Positions 41,001 to 50,500 of a DNA stretch of 64,000 bases are shown here, in pieces. Under the pieces are notes generated by a model. It was not told the origin of the DNA and made no database searches. It saw only the letters and a program-made list of their open reading frames with translations. Position numbers and translations under genes: made by a program. How positions within the stretch are numbered: position 1 is the stretch's first letter; every line of letters starts with the position of its first letter. The stretch lies in the NCBI GenBank assembly GCA_964057225.1, contig OZ059900.1, positions 10,736,501 to 10,800,500 on the forward strand, given 5' to 3'. This DNA is from Auanema rhodensis (lineage: Eukaryota > Nematoda > Chromadorea > Rhabditida > Rhabditidae).

Positions 41001-42336
41001 ATTTTTATGTCAAAAAGTTTCCCAAGGATTTACTCGCATTACTAACCTAACTATCCACTCCTCTCATAGATGCGCCGGTACAACTCACTGCCCATGGGGC
41101 ACCGGATGCGATGATATCCGACAGGATACTTTCGTAGCCGAACTACATTCAGCTTACGAAAATCCTGGAAGAACCTACTGCACCAGAGCCGGAGGAGGCC
41201 TATTCAACAGCTGTGGACTTCCTATAGAAGGATGCATTTTATTTAGGCCAACTTATCAGCCCGAAAACGAAGAAGTATACGAAGAAATTAAATGCATACA
41301 ATGGAAACAGGAAGTGCAAGCAAAATTATTAATCACATACCTCAATAACACTCACCAATACGATATTTTCCTACAACCCTACCGAAAATATGAGTTTCAC
41401 GGAATTTCATTACAGATTTCGTCGGTTACAACAAAAGCAACGACGGAACTATACAACAAAATTTTTCTCACATCTGAGACTAAAAGCTACATGATACCGG
41501 AACAAATAAAACCAGCGGTAATATGCAGCAATGCACGAATCGCAGCAGATAAGTTTAATGCATGCCACATACGAAAGCCTTGCCCATGTTTGGGGGCCGC
41601 AGCGCAGCTCTCTTGCAATTGCGATTCAGCAACACAAAGAGAACTGAAAAAATATAAACTTCCACAAATTAATACAAATTATAGAATCACAAAAGAAGCA
41701 GGAACAATAACTGTTTTATCACAAATGGAAGAATCAACGCTCACAATGGAAAACCCGCAATTTAGCATCGAAAGCTTATATACTAATAGACATCCTTGTT
41801 CTTCAGATTTTCAAATGTTAACAGGATGCTACAAATGCAGAGAAGGAACAACGCTGAATATTACATGTGAAACAAAGGACGAACTGAATGCCATTCTGAA
41901 CTGCGACTCCTTTTCTACTACAATACGATGCTCTGACCAAAATCCCGCCACAACGGTCAAACTATATTTCAATGAACCCAAAGTACAAGAAAACTGTACT
42001 CTGACTTGCGGACGAGCAACAAAACAAATTATACAGCTAAGTACCAGACTACACTACATAAGCGACACTACCATTTTTTCAGAAGAATCGATCAAACTAC
42101 ATAATGGAACATCCGGACTATCATGGAATCTCCCGAATTTGGAACCGCTTTTCGACGTCATCCATGATAATTGGAAATGGATAGTACCTGCCGTAGCTGC
42201 AATCACTGCAGGTTCATACTTATTATACATAGCAGCCCCATTCCTTACATCATTACTTCTTCCTGCTACACTCTCTTATTGCTGTGTGAGAAACTCAAAC
42301 CGCAACCCTCGCCCGGCAATGTCGGCGAATGCCTGA
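35047..42336 (+). CDS. BEL/Pao gag-pol-env polyprotein (2,429 aa)
   Basis: In order: BEL-type Gag (DUF1759-like) about 140-300; two or three Cys/His knuckles about 350-412; Pao retropepsin with DPGA (Asp470); reverse transcriptase with YVDN (883-886) in place of YVDD; RNase H; integrase with Asp1426, Asp1485, Glu1537; DUF5641-like end; then an envelope. The envelope starts at Met1767 with a signal sequence to about Ala1781, a short Cys-containing ectodomain, a membrane segment about 1871-1892, a basic cytoplasmic stretch, a second signal-like segment about 1909-1924, a Cys-rich ectodomain with N-glycosylation sites, and a final membrane segment from about 2379. This matches phlebovirus-type Gn and Gc, known from nematode BEL elements. 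The last codons and the stop lie inside the 3' LTR. The frame is intact. Confidence 0.92.
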   Translation: MDRIETVFNTKFQSFVQTFEKLESLLENKQSEEQFSLYSDINNTLEQLRFHESNLATIASLQIDPFLSEFNNRINNLTNQHAATIERANKKLFELETKVAGAHSIPDSDDETELALTAPHTTLFTSPRISKTNISKLLLKPPQLSIPTFNGDNKTFPTFWRQFKTLIHQDPDLNNRQKSIYLAEALKGSARVHLENKPLDGTAYERIISTLKTTYAPKLKVDYRIHDELVKLPPAKNDPMSVRSRVNEIRALLDQLETDTLYNSEDPAWVKLITTKFPIDIINMLCWRSSRATSIKQLLRNIEETADSMENFSIYSSKSPFIPQYHAQTNSISPLKHNSHITTVTKTERPCVFCDQNGHRSAKCLTIHNPQQRRDIIKQKNRCWICFSPTHTSTKCTFDKCKICNRDHHPSLCLPPASSKSSNKKATMGINCSISQSTHTPPSPAYLMTSKVSIFNPHTGKFHTKILFFDPGATQSFIYEPAAKECQLKTLNSQLITATGFSGSCEAFNSLTVEASLRTPFGKNIILTLLTSPKPLTGKLKSCQLSLKDKEALEQSNITITNQLVDGELFIPDILLGMDWCDTIIHDTKPTILPSGLKVKHTQIGPCIYGKQIPNDNIAAINTLIVNPVIPEDVMIKQLFEIDNLGISPHEGALNRSELFFNEYTSLIKFDKGFVMAPLPLKSNATKIQSNRSMALATLNRLQKSLKEEHNQLQHYHQTIMRYIEEGVVEQVPLTSENSLLYYMPHRGVWKPNKSKPLRVVFNASAKQKGQLSLNDVTETGESFNNKIIDILIGIRIKKYFLMCDIEGAFTQIRITNDHKDLCRFLWLRDPHKGTTPDNILELRFNRLAFGITASPSILNMSLYAFLQSLESHLVPETLRYLYVDNIFYTTNSSEDLHSIYEESKQIFSRISMNIREYYSNYTNFNSTVPDKDKHPDLNPKILGIKHYSDKDIFSINCQLRTQNSFTKRDLLSSLHSVYDPLGVAAPLLLHFKLLLRQVMNGSIDWKEQVPSDVVNSWNTVSNKIGTATIQIPRKLTDTSECREIWIFVDASVLAIAACAFCTSPTTRSPLVMGKIKLAPKNRTLTIPRLEMSAILMGMKMAETIYNNLPTHEVSINIASDSQIALSWLFTKKNIPVFVSNLRQNTDQIARKLELKGANITYHYVDTDHNPADIGTRGTTDIALLKDKWLFSPEWLLNKNDRPAKEFRAPLEEEEPSMLILPVTTNNPVLDNLLDPSRFSSYFKLRRIAGLVLKAALYFLGKRNKTPTSYLLKAATTEWQVSQFINTTAEILLIKEAQTHLSNSYKKQFRLKQDGNGLTCIQTRFTNSSLPTKTKFPYLLPKKSTLGKLILMFLHRTNGHAGVSQLLYLFMTRFFMTAARQVCKSIIKRCVPCQKTLSNPFSIEYFAPLPEDRVTRAMPFRHTGLDCIGPIKFRKNQHIYVVIFTCLTIRAVHLEPINDMSSNSFINAFIRFVARRGLPHVLRSDNGANFTHAAKILHTLEEHSREHQTNFINYIQNHNITWIFNTPSAPWTGGVWERLVAITKNALVKTLSLKLIEKDQLVTAIIKIEGIMNSRPITYTDSENFHENPLTPADFLTHGSPILIPGDNVDSLGDRLDLPNTIASNKQAFENLQKIEIIAEAFWNTWSHEYLLTLRHAHASRKMGHHNLRHPYHNEIVLVEEDHTNRNNWNMARVIELIPSSDKVVRTAKIKTGSGKILTKPVERLYPLELFDEFTETQRKTAHINHATYSTHPNTRHTNTNFLTNIMKFLLLIQLFFVATAEPLFTCSYSHILFPAQTKPSTFCINGDCHDLPANQSKDIQLQVSVIPKTTAVTRYDKDRRQTQICHLPHPCDFPPPALLHIIGNPHCNPFLAILIALTPIIGCALFCIIGGLIYKKLKTHRQQHTISYIPSLLFAIFYLTCQAQACGSPNAHKHIEFFCDDLHNCTKITNEEISFNPLQNSLCSYIKYQNSTIGKLEIQIIQQKFLCQKVSQGFTRITNLTIHSSHRCAGTTHCPWGTGCDDIRQDTFVAELHSAYENPGRTYCTRAGGGLFNSCGLPIEGCILFRPTYQPENEEVYEEIKCIQWKQEVQAKLLITYLNNTHQYDIFLQPYRKYEFHGISLQISSVTTKATTELYNKIFLTSETKSYMIPEQIKPAVICSNARIAADKFNACHIRKPCPCLGAAAQLSCNCDSATQRELKKYKLPQINTNYRITKEAGTITVLSQMEESTLTMENPQFSIESLYTNRHPCSSDFQMLTGCYKCREGTTLNITCETKDELNAILNCDSFSTTIRCSDQNPATTVKLYFNEPKVQENCTLTCGRATKQIIQLSTRLHYISDTTIFSEESIKLHNGTSGLSWNLPNLEPLFDVIHDNWKWIVPAVAAITAGSYLLYIAAPFLTSLLLPATLSYCCVRNSNRNPRPAMSANA

Positions 42337-42719
42337 CTAGAAATGAAATACAATAATTTAACCTAGAAACATAACTCTTCTGAAACTCTAAACCATTGTC
42401 TAATAACCTTGTAATTGTATCATTAACCTCTTGCGCAACATTCTTAAAGGATATTGAACTTTTATCACCTCTATAGTTTACATTGACCTGACCTTTGTAT
42501 TCAAATATCGAATATCACCTTCAAGCTAAATCATATATAAAGCCCAAGAAACCTTCACTCTCACTCTTAATTTAATTCTACCACTGAACTTATACCGATC
42601 TTATAATAAACCTTTCTCATTTAACTAACTGTTTGGATTCGCCACTAACTCATATTATCCCCATTAACCGGGGAACAACCGAGTATAGACGCTCGTCATT
42701 GGGAACATTGAAAACCAAA
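42320..42719 (+). repeat. 3' LTR of BEL element
   Basis: 400 bp. It differs from the 5' LTR only by lacking one T (GAGTATAGAC here, GAGTTATAGAC in the 5' LTR). The polyprotein stop TGA lies at 42334-42336, within the LTR. No purine tract lies next to its start. Confidence 0.95.
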
Positions 42720-42781
42720 AAGGCGATGGACTGCTAATCCATTGGGGTTTCCCCGCGTGAGTTCGAATCTCATCCTGATCG
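42720..42781 (+). pseudogene. tRNA-Ser(GCT) 3' fragment, split by BEL insertion
   Basis: Holds the second AAGGC copy, the anticodon arm, variable arm, T-arm and acceptor 3' strand of the gene begun at 34591. It keeps the B box and terminator but has lost the A box. Confidence 0.95.
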
Positions 42782-42947
42782 TTAGTTTTGTTTTTTATGA
42801 CAACGGATGCTCCATTCAAACTATCATTTTCTAAATAAAGCCAAGCCACCTGATTTAATAGGAAGACTATATTATTCATTTGTTGACGTTATTTATTCTC
42901 ACAATAATTTCTTTGTTTAAGTAAGAGTATTCTTGGAAAAACCCTGT

Positions 42948-43029
42948 GATCAGGTGGCCGAGTGGTTAAGGCGATGGACTGCTAATCCATTGGGGTTTCC
43001 CCGCGTGAGTTCGAATCTCATCCTGATCG
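42948..43029 (+). tRNA. tRNA-Ser(GCT)
   Basis: Consensus; X-type leader. Confidence 0.96.
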
Positions 43030-43195
43030 TTAGTTTTGTTTTTTATGACAACGGATGCTCCATTCAAACTATCATTTTCTAAATAAAGCCAAGCCACCTG
43101 ATTTAATAGGAAGACTATATTATTCATTTGTTGACGTTATTTATTCTCACAATAATTTCTTTGTTTAAGTAAGAGTATTCTTGGAAAAACCCTGT

Positions 43196-43277
43196 GATCA
43201 GGTGGCCGAGTGGTTAAGGCGATGGACTGCTAATCCATTGGGGTTTCCCCGCGTGAGTTCGAATCTCATCCTGATCG
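43196..43277 (+). tRNA. tRNA-Ser(GCT)
   Basis: Consensus; X-type leader. Confidence 0.96.
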
Positions 43278-43443
43278 TTAGTTTTGTTTTTTATGACAAC
43301 GGATGCTCCATTCAAACTATCATTTTCTAAATAAAGCCAAGCCACCTGATTTAATAGGAAGACTATATTATTCATTTGTTGACGTTATTTATTCTCACAA
43401 TAATTTCTTTGTTTAAGTAAGAGTATTCTTGGAAAAACCCTGT

Positions 43444-43525
43444 GATCAGGTGGCCGAGTGGTTAAGGCGATGGACTGCTAATCCATTGGGGTTTCCCCGC
43501 GTGAGTTCGAATCTCATCCTGATCG
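43444..43525 (+). tRNA. tRNA-Ser(GCT)
   Basis: Consensus; X-type leader. Confidence 0.96.
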
Positions 43526-43691
43526 TTAGTTTTGTTTTTTATGACAACGGATGCTCCATTCAAACTATCATTTTCTAAATAAAGCCAAGCCACCTGATTT
43601 AATAGGAAGACTTTCTTATTTGTTTGCTGACGATATTTATTCTCACAATAATTTCTTTGTTTAAGTAAGAGTATTCTTGGAAAAACCCTGT

Positions 43692-43773
43692 GATCAGGTG
43701 GCCGAGTGGTTAAGGCGATGGACTGCTAATCCATTGGGGTTTCCCCGCGTGAGTTCGAATCTCATCCTGATCG
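43692..43773 (+). tRNA. tRNA-Ser(GCT)
   Basis: Consensus; hybrid leader (GCTGACGATATTTATTCTC with TTTAAG), the same as before the split copy at 34591. Confidence 0.96.
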
Positions 43774-43939
43774 TTAGTTTTGTTTTTTATGACAACGGAT
43801 GCTCCATTCAAACTATCATTTTCTAAATAAAGCCAAGCCACCTGATTTAATAGGAAGACTATATTATTCATTTGTTGACGTTATTTATTCTCACAATAAT
43901 TTCTTTGTTTATGTAAGAGTATTCTTGGAAAAACCCTGT

Positions 43940-44021
43940 GATCAGGTGGCCGAGTGGTTAAGGCGATGGACTGCTAATCCATTGGGGTTTCCCCGCGTGA
44001 GTTCGAATCTCATCCTGATCG
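43940..44021 (+). tRNA. tRNA-Ser(GCT)
   Basis: Consensus; M-type leader. Confidence 0.96.
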
Positions 44022-44187
44022 TTAGTTTTGTTTTTTATGACAACGGATGCTCCATTCAAACTATCATTTTCTAAATAAAGCCAAGCCACCTGATTTAACA
44101 GGAAGACTTTCTTATTTGTTTGTTGACGATATTTGTTGTCACAATAATTTCTTTGTTTAAGTAAGAGTATTCTTGGAAAAACCCTGT

Positions 44188-44269
44188 GATCAGGTGGCCG
44201 AGTGGTTAAGGCGATGGACTGCTAATCCATTGGGGTTTCCCCGCGTGAGTTCGAATCTCATCCTGATCG
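44188..44269 (+). tRNA. tRNA-Ser(GCT)
   Basis: Consensus; K-type leader. Confidence 0.96.
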
Positions 44270-44435
44270 TTAGTTTTGTTTTTTATGACAACGGATGCTC
44301 CATTCAAACTATCATTTTCTAAATAAAGCCAAGCCATCTGATTTAATAGGAAGACTTTCTTATTTGTTTGCTGACGATATTTGTTGTCACAATAATTTCT
44401 TTGTTTAAGTAAGAGTATTCTTGGAAAAACCCTGT

Positions 44436-44517
44436 GATCAGGTGGCCGAGTGGTTAAGGCGATGGACTGCTAATCCATTAGGGTTTCCCCGCGTGAGTTC
44501 GAATCTCATCCTGATCG
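44436..44517 (+). tRNA. tRNA-Ser(GCT), variable-arm variant
   Basis: G to A at 44480 at the base of the variable arm; the same change occurs in the copy at 46950. K-type leader. Confidence 0.93.
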
Positions 44518-44683
44518 TTAGTTTTGTTTTTTATGACAACGGATGCTCCATTCAAACTATCATTTTCTAAATGAAGCCAAGCCACCTGATTTAACAGGAA
44601 GACTTTCTTATTTGTTTGTTGACGATATTTGTTATCACAATAATTTCTTTGTTTAAGTAAGAGTTTTCTTGGAAAAACCCTGT

Positions 44684-44765
44684 GATCAGGTGGCCGAGTG
44701 GTTAAGGCGATGGACTGCTAATCCATTGGGGTTTCCCCGCGTGAGTTCGAATCTCATCCTGATCG
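44684..44765 (+). tRNA. tRNA-Ser(GCT)
   Basis: Consensus; K-type leader with TTGTTATC and GAGTTTTC. Confidence 0.96.
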
Positions 44766-44931
44766 TTAGTTTTGTTTTTTATGACAACGGATGCTCCATT
44801 CAAACTATCATTTTCTAAATAAAGCCAAGCCACCTGATTTAATAGGAAGACTATATTATTCATTTGTTGACGTTATTTATTCTCACAATAATTTCTTTGT
44901 TTATGTAAGAGTATTCTTGGAAAAACCCTGT

Positions 44932-45013
44932 GATCAGGTGGCCGAGTGGTTAAGGCGATGGACTGCTAATCCATTGGGGTTTCCGCGCGTGAGTTCGAAT
45001 CTCATCCTGATCG
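44932..45013 (+). tRNA. tRNA-Ser(GCT), variable-arm variant
   Basis: C to G at 44985 breaks one pair of the variable arm. M-type leader. Last unit before the solo LTR. Confidence 0.92.
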
Positions 45014-45101
45014 TTAGTTTTGTTTTTTATGACAACGGATGCTCCATTCAAACTATCATTTTCTAAATAAAGCCAAGCCACCTGATTTAATAGGTAGACT
45101 T

Positions 45102-45397
45102 TGTCGCTTCGGCGAAGGTATTCGGTTGTCGGTATTCCGCTGAGAATTAATAGAACAGATAGTCAGTGGTAGAATGCTTTATTAAAGAATTAACAATTCA
45201 ACAAAATATAGATCGTCTATAGTCCGTTGAGGTTTGGTTGAGGTATATCGTATTTTCCGATCCCAAAGATGAAGATATGAGAAGGCGGGCAGAAAAGTAC
45301 AATCTGAAATAGACAAAGTAAAGGAAAACGATAAAAACAAAACTGAAATGGAACAAAACATAGAAAAAAGGATAAAAAATAATCGCTAACCGCGACA
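45102..45397 (-). mobile_element. Solo BEL/Pao-type LTR
   Basis: A 296-bp non-array insert. Its ends form the inverted repeat TGTCGC/GCGACA. Read on the minus strand it starts TGTCGCGGTTAGCGA, close to the LTR start at 56445 (TGTCGCGATAAGCGA), and carries AATAAA (plus-strand TTTATT at 45178). No internal coding region and no target duplication; about 15 bp of spacer is missing at the insertion point. The call as a solo LTR rests on termini, length and poly(A) signal. Confidence 0.65.
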
Positions 45398-45461
45398 TGA
45401 CGTTATTTATTCTCACAATAATTTCTTTGTTTAAGTAAGAGTATTGTTGGAAAAACCCTAT

Positions 45462-45543
45462 GATCAGGTGGCCGAGTGGTTAAGGCGATCGACTGCTAAT
45501 CCGTTGGGGTTTCCCCGCGTGAGTTCGAATCTCATCCTGATCG
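45462..45543 (+). pseudogene. tRNA-Ser(GCT), degenerate copy
   Basis: Two changes in the anticodon stem (G to C at 45490, A to G at 45503) give a C-C mismatch and a T-G pair. The upstream flank has also diverged (GTATTGTTGG, CCCTATGATC). It lies just right of the solo LTR. Probably non-functional. Confidence 0.75.
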
Positions 45544-45709
45544 TTAGTTTTGTTTTTTATGACAACGGATGCTCCATTCAAACTATCATTTTCTAAATAA
45601 AGCCAAGCCACCTGATTTAATAGGAAGACTATATTATTCATTTGTTGACGTTATTTATTCTCACAATAATTTCTTTGTTTATGTAAGAGTATTCTTGGAA
45701 AAACCCTGT

Positions 45710-45791
45710 GATCAGGTGGCCGAGTGGTTAAGGCGATGGACTGCTAATCCATTGGGGTTTCCCCGCGTGAGTTCGAATCTCATCCTGATCG
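45710..45791 (+). tRNA. tRNA-Ser(GCT)
   Basis: Consensus; M-type leader. Confidence 0.96.
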
Positions 45792-45957
45792 TTAGTTTTG
45801 TTTTTTATGACAACGGATGCTCCATTCAAACTATCATTTTCTAAATAAAGCCAAGCCACCTGATTTAATAGGAAGACTATATTATTCATTTGTTGACGTT
45901 ATTTATTCTCACAATAATTTCTTCGTTTATGTAAGAGTATTCTTGGAAAAACCCTGT

Positions 45958-46039
45958 GATCAGGTGGCCGAGTGGTTAAGGCGATGGACTGCTAATCCAT
46001 TGGGGTTTCCCCGCGTGAGTTCGAATCTCATCCTGATCG
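45958..46039 (+). tRNA. tRNA-Ser(GCT)
   Basis: Consensus; M-type leader with TTCTTCGTTTATG. Confidence 0.96.
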
Positions 46040-46205
46040 TTAGTTTTGTTTTTTATGACAACGGATGCTCCATTCAAACTATCATTTTCTAAATAAAACC
46101 AAGCCACCTGATTTAATAGGTAGACTTTCTTATTTGTTTGCTGACGATATTTGTTGTCACAATAATTTCTTTGTTTAAGTAAGAGTATTCTGGGAAAAAC
46201 CCTGT

Positions 46206-46287
46206 GATCAGGTGGCCGAGTGGTTAAGGCGATGGACTGCTAATCCATTGGGGTTTCCCCGCGTGAGTTCGAATCTCATCCTGATCG
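46206..46287 (+). tRNA. tRNA-Ser(GCT)
   Basis: Consensus; K-type leader with ATTCTGGG. Confidence 0.96.
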
Positions 46288-46453
46288 TTAGTTTTGTTTT
46301 TTATGACAACGGATGCTCCATTCAAACTATCATTTTCTAAATGAAGCCAAGCCACCTGATTTAACAGGAAGACTTTCTTATTTGTTTGTTGACGATATTT
46401 GTTGTCACAATAATTTCTTTGTTTAAGTAAGAGTATTCTTGGAAAAACCCTGT

Positions 46454-46535
46454 GATCAGGTGGCCGAGTGGTTAAGGCGATGGACTGCTAATCCATTGGG
46501 GTTTCCCCGCGTGAGTTCGAATCTCATCCTGATCG
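46454..46535 (+). tRNA. tRNA-Ser(GCT)
   Basis: Consensus; K-type leader. Confidence 0.96.
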
Positions 46536-46701
46536 TTAGTTTTGTTTTTTATGACAACGGATGCTCCATTCAAACTATCATTTTCTAAATAAAGCCAAGC
46601 CACCTGATTTAATAGGAAGACTATATTATTCATTTGTTGACGTTATTTATTCTCACAATAATTTCTTTCTTTATGTAAGAGTATTCTTGGAAAAACCCTG
46701 T

Positions 46702-46783
46702 GATCAGGTGGCCGAGTGGTTAAGGCGATGGACTGCTAATCCATTGGGGTTTCCCCGCGTGAGTTCGAATCTCATCCTGATCG
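46702..46783 (+). tRNA. tRNA-Ser(GCT)
   Basis: Consensus; M-type leader with TTTCTTTATG. Confidence 0.96.
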
Positions 46784-46949
46784 TTAGTTTTGTTTTTTAT
46801 GACAACGGATGCTCCATTCAAACTATCATTTTCTAAATAAAGCCAAGCCACCTGATTTAATAGGTAGACTTTCTTATTTGTTTGCTGACGATATTTGTTG
46901 TCACAATAATTTCTTTGTTTAAGTAAGAGTATTCTTGGAAAAACCCTGT

Positions 46950-47031
46950 GATCAGGTGGCCGAGTGGTTAAGGCGATGGACTGCTAATCCATTAGGGTTT
47001 CCCCGCGTGAGTTCGAATCTCATCCTGATCG
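46950..47031 (+). tRNA. tRNA-Ser(GCT), variable-arm variant
   Basis: G to A at 46994, the same variant as the copy at 44436 and in the same spacer context. K-type leader. Confidence 0.93.
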
Positions 47032-47197
47032 TTAGTTTTGTTTTTTATGACAACGGATGCTCCATTCAAACTATCATTTTCTAAATGAAGCCAAGCCACC
47101 TGATTTAACAGGCAGACTTTCTTATTTGTTTGTTGACGATATTTGTTGTCACAATAATTTCTTTGTTTAAGTAAGAGTATTCTTGGAAAAACCCTGT

Positions 47198-47279
47198 GAT
47201 CAGGTGGCCGAGTGGTTAAGGCGATGGACTGCTAATCCATTGGGGTTTCCCCGCGTGAGTTCGAATCTCATCCTGATCG
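47198..47279 (+). tRNA. tRNA-Ser(GCT)
   Basis: Consensus; K-type leader. Confidence 0.96.
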
Positions 47280-47445
47280 TTAGTTTTGTTTTTTATGACA
47301 ACGGATGCTTCATTCAAACTATCATTTTCTAAATAAAGCCAAGCCACCTGATTTAATAGGAAGACTATATTATTCATTTGTTGACGTTATTTATTCTCAC
47401 AATAATTTCTTTCTTTATGTAAGAGTATTCTTTTAAAAACCCTGT

Positions 47446-47507
47446 GATCAGGTGGCCGAGTGGTTAAGGCGATGGACTGCTAATCCATTGGGGTTTCCCC
47501 GCGTGAG
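47446..47507 (+). pseudogene. tRNA-Ser(GCT), truncated at gypsy copy D
   Basis: The first 62 nt of the gene, ending at GCGTGAG in the T-arm. Envelope-coding DNA of gypsy copy D follows at once. It lacks the T-loop (B box) and the acceptor 3' strand. Upstream TTTTAAAAACC replaces the usual TTGGAAAAACC. Confidence 0.95.
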
Positions 47508-50500
47508 GCTCTCACGAAGTTTTTATATCAGAAGACACCATATTGATTCCCGGAATTCAAAGTGCTTTTATTCTAAACAATAAAACACCGGAAAAAGAAG
47601 CCTCCTCATGCTTACAAAAAGATATATTTACTACAAATAGTGGAACTCTAATTTCCTTCAACTCAACCTCAAGCTTAGGACGATCAAGAAGACACGCAAT
47701 CACGGAATACCCTAAAGGATTCTTGACAGTTCATCAATACCCCTCGCTAAGATATTCAGCCAGCAAAACCGGAACTATTCTACTATATACAACCTATATT
47801 CAACGGAAAAGACTTGACATACATTACAATCTCAATAACATAACAAATATGTTACCTAAGTATATCGCAATCTTCAAATACCTAGGTATAAATTTTGATG
47901 GTATCAAAAATCGTCTTATATGGCACAAATATGAAGACGTCAACATAGCCATTCTACACGCCCTAGGAGAAGCAGAAATAAGAGAAGCAACAAAAATCGC
48001 GATCGATAATCTATCGTATAAGGAACTTACGCATAAACTTAGCAAACGGATCACAATTAAGGATTTTAAGAAGATACTACCAACCAAAACAGGAGACTAC
48101 TATGAAATCGCGAAAGAAATTGCTTACTCACTTGCGGAAATACCTACTACGTTAGCTACAGGAGAAACAACACCATCTTTAGAAAAATACTTATATCAAC
48201 TCATGCCACCAAGAAAACCAAGACTCACCAAGACACGAAACGATTTAGAACTGTACGAACAACTAGCACAAGCAAAAATTATCCTGAACGCAATAAATAA
48301 TCCGAAGAAGCTACATTCAAAAGAAGAACACGAAGCAGAAATGAAGAAATGGATCAAATATGAAAAAGAACTGAACTTACCACCATTACAACTGCCAAAC
48401 TACACAGTTATCTTCGATGGCGACGATATATTCTACGGCTTCCGGAAAAGAAATCCTACAAATTATAGCATTACACAAGAGGATAGTGAAAAATTTTATA
48501 ATCATTATCTACCCCTTATCAGTACTCCCGGAACACGACCTTTTGCAACCACAATTAGAAGCACTTCGACCCCCCTACAAACTACTACTACAACCACTAC
48601 CACGACCCCTAAGCCTACAACCATAAGGAACGTCATCACTTCGACAATCACACCCAAAACACATATATCCACAACAACTAGACCCAAACCAACAATACCC
48701 ACGTCTTCATCAACTACTACTACTACTACCACTACTACTACTACTACTTCTACTACTGCTAGACCCAGATCAACAACAACCACAACACCTACAACAACCA
48801 CAACTATATTCACCACTCATCGACCAACACAATCATTCTCCACCCCCCAATCTACATTCAATATTACTACAAACCCAATCACGATCACCTCAAGCCAGGA
48901 ATACAATAGGAAAGAATCACTCACCAAGTCACCGCCTCCAAGAACTACAAAAAGATCTATCACTACCACTCGCAGCACACCTGAAGAAATATCATCACAT
49001 ATTGGTAAGAAAGCCCACGTAGACTACCTTAAAGCTAAGAACGATATCGTCCAAAAATGGAATGAACATCTTCATCAACAAGAAACGCAATCTCATCTAC
49101 AATATGCCACTACCAATCTGGAAGATGATATCATACGTACGTTCACAACAAACAGAAACAACATCTGCCACGTACAAAATAAACAACTACTTACCTGGTG
49201 GGCTATTCTTCAAATAAATCCTACTATAGGGATGCGTACAATGCTACGACGACAGGATATATCTGCAAGATTCATAAATGATAAACTAATTTATGTAATG
49301 CCATGCACACCAATTCAAATTACAAAAACATACCGTGATCACAAAGTCAACAGCACGTGTTTTCTGGAAACCCCAGTCGAAACGGAACATCACGGTCAAC
49401 TGTTCATCCTACCAGGTACAAGAGACCTCACACCGATGGCACATGCCATACCATGCGGACTCACAATCAAGGATCCCTGGAAAGAAAACGATCAATGGAC
49501 TAATAATAACCAATCAATAAATGTAACATCACCAGCATACATCGACGAGTTAGGATCAATCAACCTAGAACATATCAAGTTTAATGGAAGCAACATTTTC
49601 AACAACCTAACAGAATCAACGTTTCCTATGGCACTAGCAATATCATATGGATCCAGCTTAGCAACGCTACAGGCTACTTTACCAGGAAGAATAAAACCTG
49701 TAATCAAACAAAGATTAATTCCTAACATGAACCCTGTTACCCTAACAGCAGGAGCAGCCAGCAGCTTACTACTCAGCTACGAACATACAAAAGAAGCTAT
49801 AACTTGGAAAATGTTTGACTTTCTGTCACCAATATGGGAAAAGATTCAAACCTGGACACTACGCGTACTTGCTATCATTGGATCAATCATCATAACAATT
49901 GGCATAATCACACTCGCCACCTGGATAATAAAAATATACGCATGTAGTTCGAGGATACCCATCAACAATGTCAAATGGGAAGCAGAATACTTACAACCAC
50001 TATCAACTGAGAACACAAGAACAGAAACATCTCATCCTTCTCCGTCCGCTCCATACGTCGACAACCATCACAACAGCTGTCAACTCACATTGTATGATCC
50101 TTCAGCACCAATTCCTGAACACATTTATGAAGCTTATTTCCCTACAAGCATGAAGAAAGAAAACATAAACTACATAGGAGGATCACAATTACCGTTTGTC
50201 CCGATTTCAATCCACAATCACATCTTTAAGGCACTATGGGACACGGGAGCATCAGCATCATACATGCGAGAATCCACCTTCAAACAACTGCCCGCTGCAA
50301 CGATGGTACTAAAACAAACAACAGCGATAGTCGCGAATAAATCTAAATTCTCATTTATGGGATACACAAGGATCCTCATAACAATAGGAACAACAGAAAC
50401 AGAACACAAATTTTATGTAGCAGAAGATAACTACTGTCCAGCACCAGTGTTACTTGGAATAGACTTCATGGAAGCATTACATCAACAAGGAATTTACACC

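Larger units (their letters stand above)
34616..42719 (+). mobile_element. BEL/Pao element with gag-pol-env in one ORF
   Basis: An 8.1-kb element with near-identical LTRs (401 and 400 bp, one T inserted in the 5' copy) and the 5-bp duplication AAGGC (34611-34615, 42720-42724). The single ORF is intact, so the element is young and possibly functional. It lies inside a tRNA gene of the array, in the same orientation. Confidence 0.96.
42782..47445 (+). repeat. Tandem tRNA-Ser(GCT) array, segment 3
   Basis: 17 further units in phase with segment 2. They are broken only by a solo LTR (45102-45397) that displaces about 15 bp of spacer. Units near 44330-44600 and 46860-47110 share spacer variants and the same tRNA substitution, so multi-unit blocks have been copied. 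The segment runs into the truncated tRNA at 47446. Confidence 0.95.

Noticed and set aside
42664..42879. Minus-strand ORF across the BEL LTR and split tRNA
   Set aside because: Shadow of array and LTR sequence; it spans the insertion junction.
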